DNA of 7,676 bases from Phycisphaerae bacterium (GTDB lineage: Bacteria > Planctomycetota > Phycisphaerae > Phycisphaerales > SM1A02): the NCBI GenBank assembly GCA_016873375.1, contig VGXJ01000075.1, positions 1-7,676 of the forward strand, given 5' to 3'. Of this stretch, positions 6,578 through 7,676 are shown one piece after another; position 1 is the stretch's first letter; each line of letters begins with the position of its first letter. The notes under the pieces were generated by a model. The model saw only the letters and a list, made by a program, of their open reading frames with translations, did not search any database and was not told where the DNA came from. The translations under genes were made by a program, and so were the position numbers.

Positions 6578-7210
6578 ATGGTCGGGGAGATGCACCGACG
6601 ACCCCAAACACGCTGGCTTTGCGTTGGCTGCGCATTCGCGCTCTCATTGGCGGTGTCATGCACATCGGTTCCGACCGCCGGGCACCCCGACGAGTCGGTG
6701 CCCCGTGCGCTCACAGGAGAGCCGATCGATCCTCTCGATGGCGAGCCGGGCACGCTGGTCTTGGTCGCCTTCGTGGGGCCCGAGTGTCCGATCGCCAACG
6801 CCTGCGCGCCGTACCTCGCTGACGATGCACGCACGGCATCGGGCCTCGGCGTCGAGTGCTTCATCGTCTATCCGTTCCACGACCTTTCCATGACCACGCT
6901 GCGTGACCATGCCCGGGACTTCGGGCTGGCCCCGACCTTCGTTGCGGTGTCGGACCCCGGTCGGCGCATCGTCAGGGCACTCGGTGCGACCGTCACGCCC
7001 GAGGCCATCCTGGTCCGACGCATCGGACAAGGTCGGGCCGAGATCCTCTATCGCGGTCGCATCAATGACCTGTATTCGGCAATCGGTCGGCGGCGTCCGC
7101 AGCCGATTCATCACGATCTCCGTGATGCAGTCATCGCCGCTGCAGCGGGGCAGGATGTCTCGAAGCCCTGGCCGCCAGCCATTGGGTGCATCATCGAGCA
7201 AGCAGACTGA
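6578..7210 (+). CDS. Redoxin/thioredoxin-fold lipoprotein
   Basis: This 210-residue envelope protein has a thioredoxin-like fold of the redoxin (AhpC/TSA-like) type. An Arg-containing leader and hydrophobic stretch end in SLAVSC, a relaxed lipobox with Cys28 as probable lipidated residue. The fold begins at TLVLVAFVGPECPIANACAPYL (59-80), where the usual CxxC is replaced by Cys70 and Cys76, five residues apart. It continues through GVECFIVYPF (91-100), the HARDFGLAPTFVAVSDP region (111-127), the cis-proline-like segment VTPEAILV (139-146), and LYRGRINDLY (157-166). Near the end is GCII with Cys204. The ECP..N active site, YRGRI.D.Y block and late GC motif match a redoxin type common in planctomycetes, where the redox partner is generally unknown. 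It starts two bases after the stop of the membrane-protein gene and is surely co-transcribed with it. A role in thiol redox or cofactor handling at the membrane is inferred. Confidence 0.82.
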   Translation: MVGEMHRRPQTRWLCVGCAFALSLAVSCTSVPTAGHPDESVPRALTGEPIDPLDGEPGTLVLVAFVGPECPIANACAPYLADDARTASGLGVECFIVYPFHDLSMTTLRDHARDFGLAPTFVAVSDPGRRIVRALGATVTPEAILVRRIGQGRAEILYRGRINDLYSAIGRRRPQPIHHDLRDAVIAAAAGQDVSKPWPPAIGCIIEQAD

Positions 7211-7248
7211 GCCGCGTTCCTTCGACGCGGGGTTGGTACAACTCCAGC

Positions 7249-7676
7249 ATGTTCATCGAAGCCCTGCTGCTGTCGAGTTCCATGCTCGGTTCTTCGCCCG
7301 CACCCGCGCAGGACAACACTCCGTCAGCGGTCCCGGCACAAGCCAGTGCGTGGCCGCAGTCGAACACCATCGGTGAACGCACCTTCACGGTCTACCAGCC
7401 GCAGTTCGATGGCTACGACGGCAGGGTCGCAACCCTCAGTGCAGCCATCACGGTGCAGCAGGGTGACTCACTCAAGCGGGGCATCATGTGGCTGCGCGGC
7501 GAGGTGTCGCCGGCCGACACCGTTGGCGAGGTCGAGATCCATGACCTGAACATCACGCGCATGACGATCGACAACAAGGAAGACTGGACCGCGCGTTCGG
7601 CGCTGCAGGGATCGCTCAGTGGCGTTGGCTTCACCATCGCGCGCACCACGATGGTGCAGGACCTGAAGCTTGACAA
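7249..7676 (+). CDS. Unrecognised, possibly exported protein (5' part only)
   Basis: The reading frame stays open from ATG 7249 to the window edge, giving 142 codons. The N-terminus MFIEALLLSSSMLGSSPAPA is a short hydrophobic leader with a possible cleavage site near APAQ (18-21), but it has no basic residue, so export is uncertain. After a Ser/Pro/Ala-rich linker, TFTVYQPQFDGYDGRVATLSAAITV (45-69) and RGIMWLRGEV (77-86) suggest a beta-rich domain. They recall secreted proteins with a V-x-QPQ...W/Y-x-G...L.A..AV pattern that databases often label carbohydrate-binding, a weak resemblance from memory. No Shine-Dalgarno is evident. It lies 38 bp after the redoxin gene on the same strand and is probably the next gene of the unit. 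Codon-position bias (GC-rich third positions) and the absence of stops support it as coding. Confidence 0.65.
   Translation, partial: MFIEALLLSSSMLGSSPAPAQDNTPSAVPAQASAWPQSNTIGERTFTVYQPQFDGYDGRVATLSAAITVQQGDSLKRGIMWLRGEVSPADTVGEVEIHDLNITRMTIDNKEDWTARSALQGSLSGVGFTIARTTMVQDLKLD

Noticed and set aside
5655..6893. 412-codon plus-strand frame across the peptidase tail, membrane protein and redoxin start
   Set aside because: It is out of frame with three better-supported genes and gives an Arg/Gly-rich translation with no conserved features.

Overview
The window looks like an ordinary stretch of chromosome from a high-GC planctomycete, most likely of the Phycisphaerae/Phycisphaerales. This is inferred from three things. 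One secreted protein ends in a PAPG + hydrophobic helix + RRRR tail, the planctomycete form of PEP-CTERM. One membrane protein carries a C-terminal four-cysteine zinc ribbon. One lipoprotein belongs to a redoxin type (single-cysteine ECP..N active site, late GC motif) that I associate with planctomycetes. No rRNA, tRNA, CRISPR array, insertion sequence or phage gene was seen.

Layout. At the left edge, on the minus strand and cut by the window, is an inositol-monophosphatase-family enzyme that most resembles HisN-type histidinol-phosphate phosphatases. Divergent from it (757-3267, plus) is a complete exported type I pullulanase with CBM41- and CBM48-like modules and all GH13 catalytic motifs. 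It faces a small minus-strand gene (3394-4083) for a secreted PEP-CTERM-type protein. The 126 bp between them hold stem-loops that probably end transcription from one or both sides. The PEP-CTERM gene has a recognisable promoter and Shine-Dalgarno.

From 4307 to the right edge runs a tight plus-strand series: an exported M14 zinc carboxypeptidase-like protein, a multi-pass membrane protein joined to it by an ATGA overlap, a redoxin-fold lipoprotein starting two bases after the previous stop, and, 38 bp further on, the first 142 codons of an unrecognised, possibly exported protein. These four are probably one transcription unit working in the membrane and cell envelope, but their sequences do not point to a shared pathway.

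The window seems dominated by exported or envelope proteins: glucan debranching, peptide or amino-acid-conjugate hydrolysis, a thiol lipoprotein and a surface-sorted protein. I see no convincing new defence, mobile or biosynthetic system. The most open questions are the function of the four-gene envelope cluster and the altered substrate-site motif of the pullulanase.
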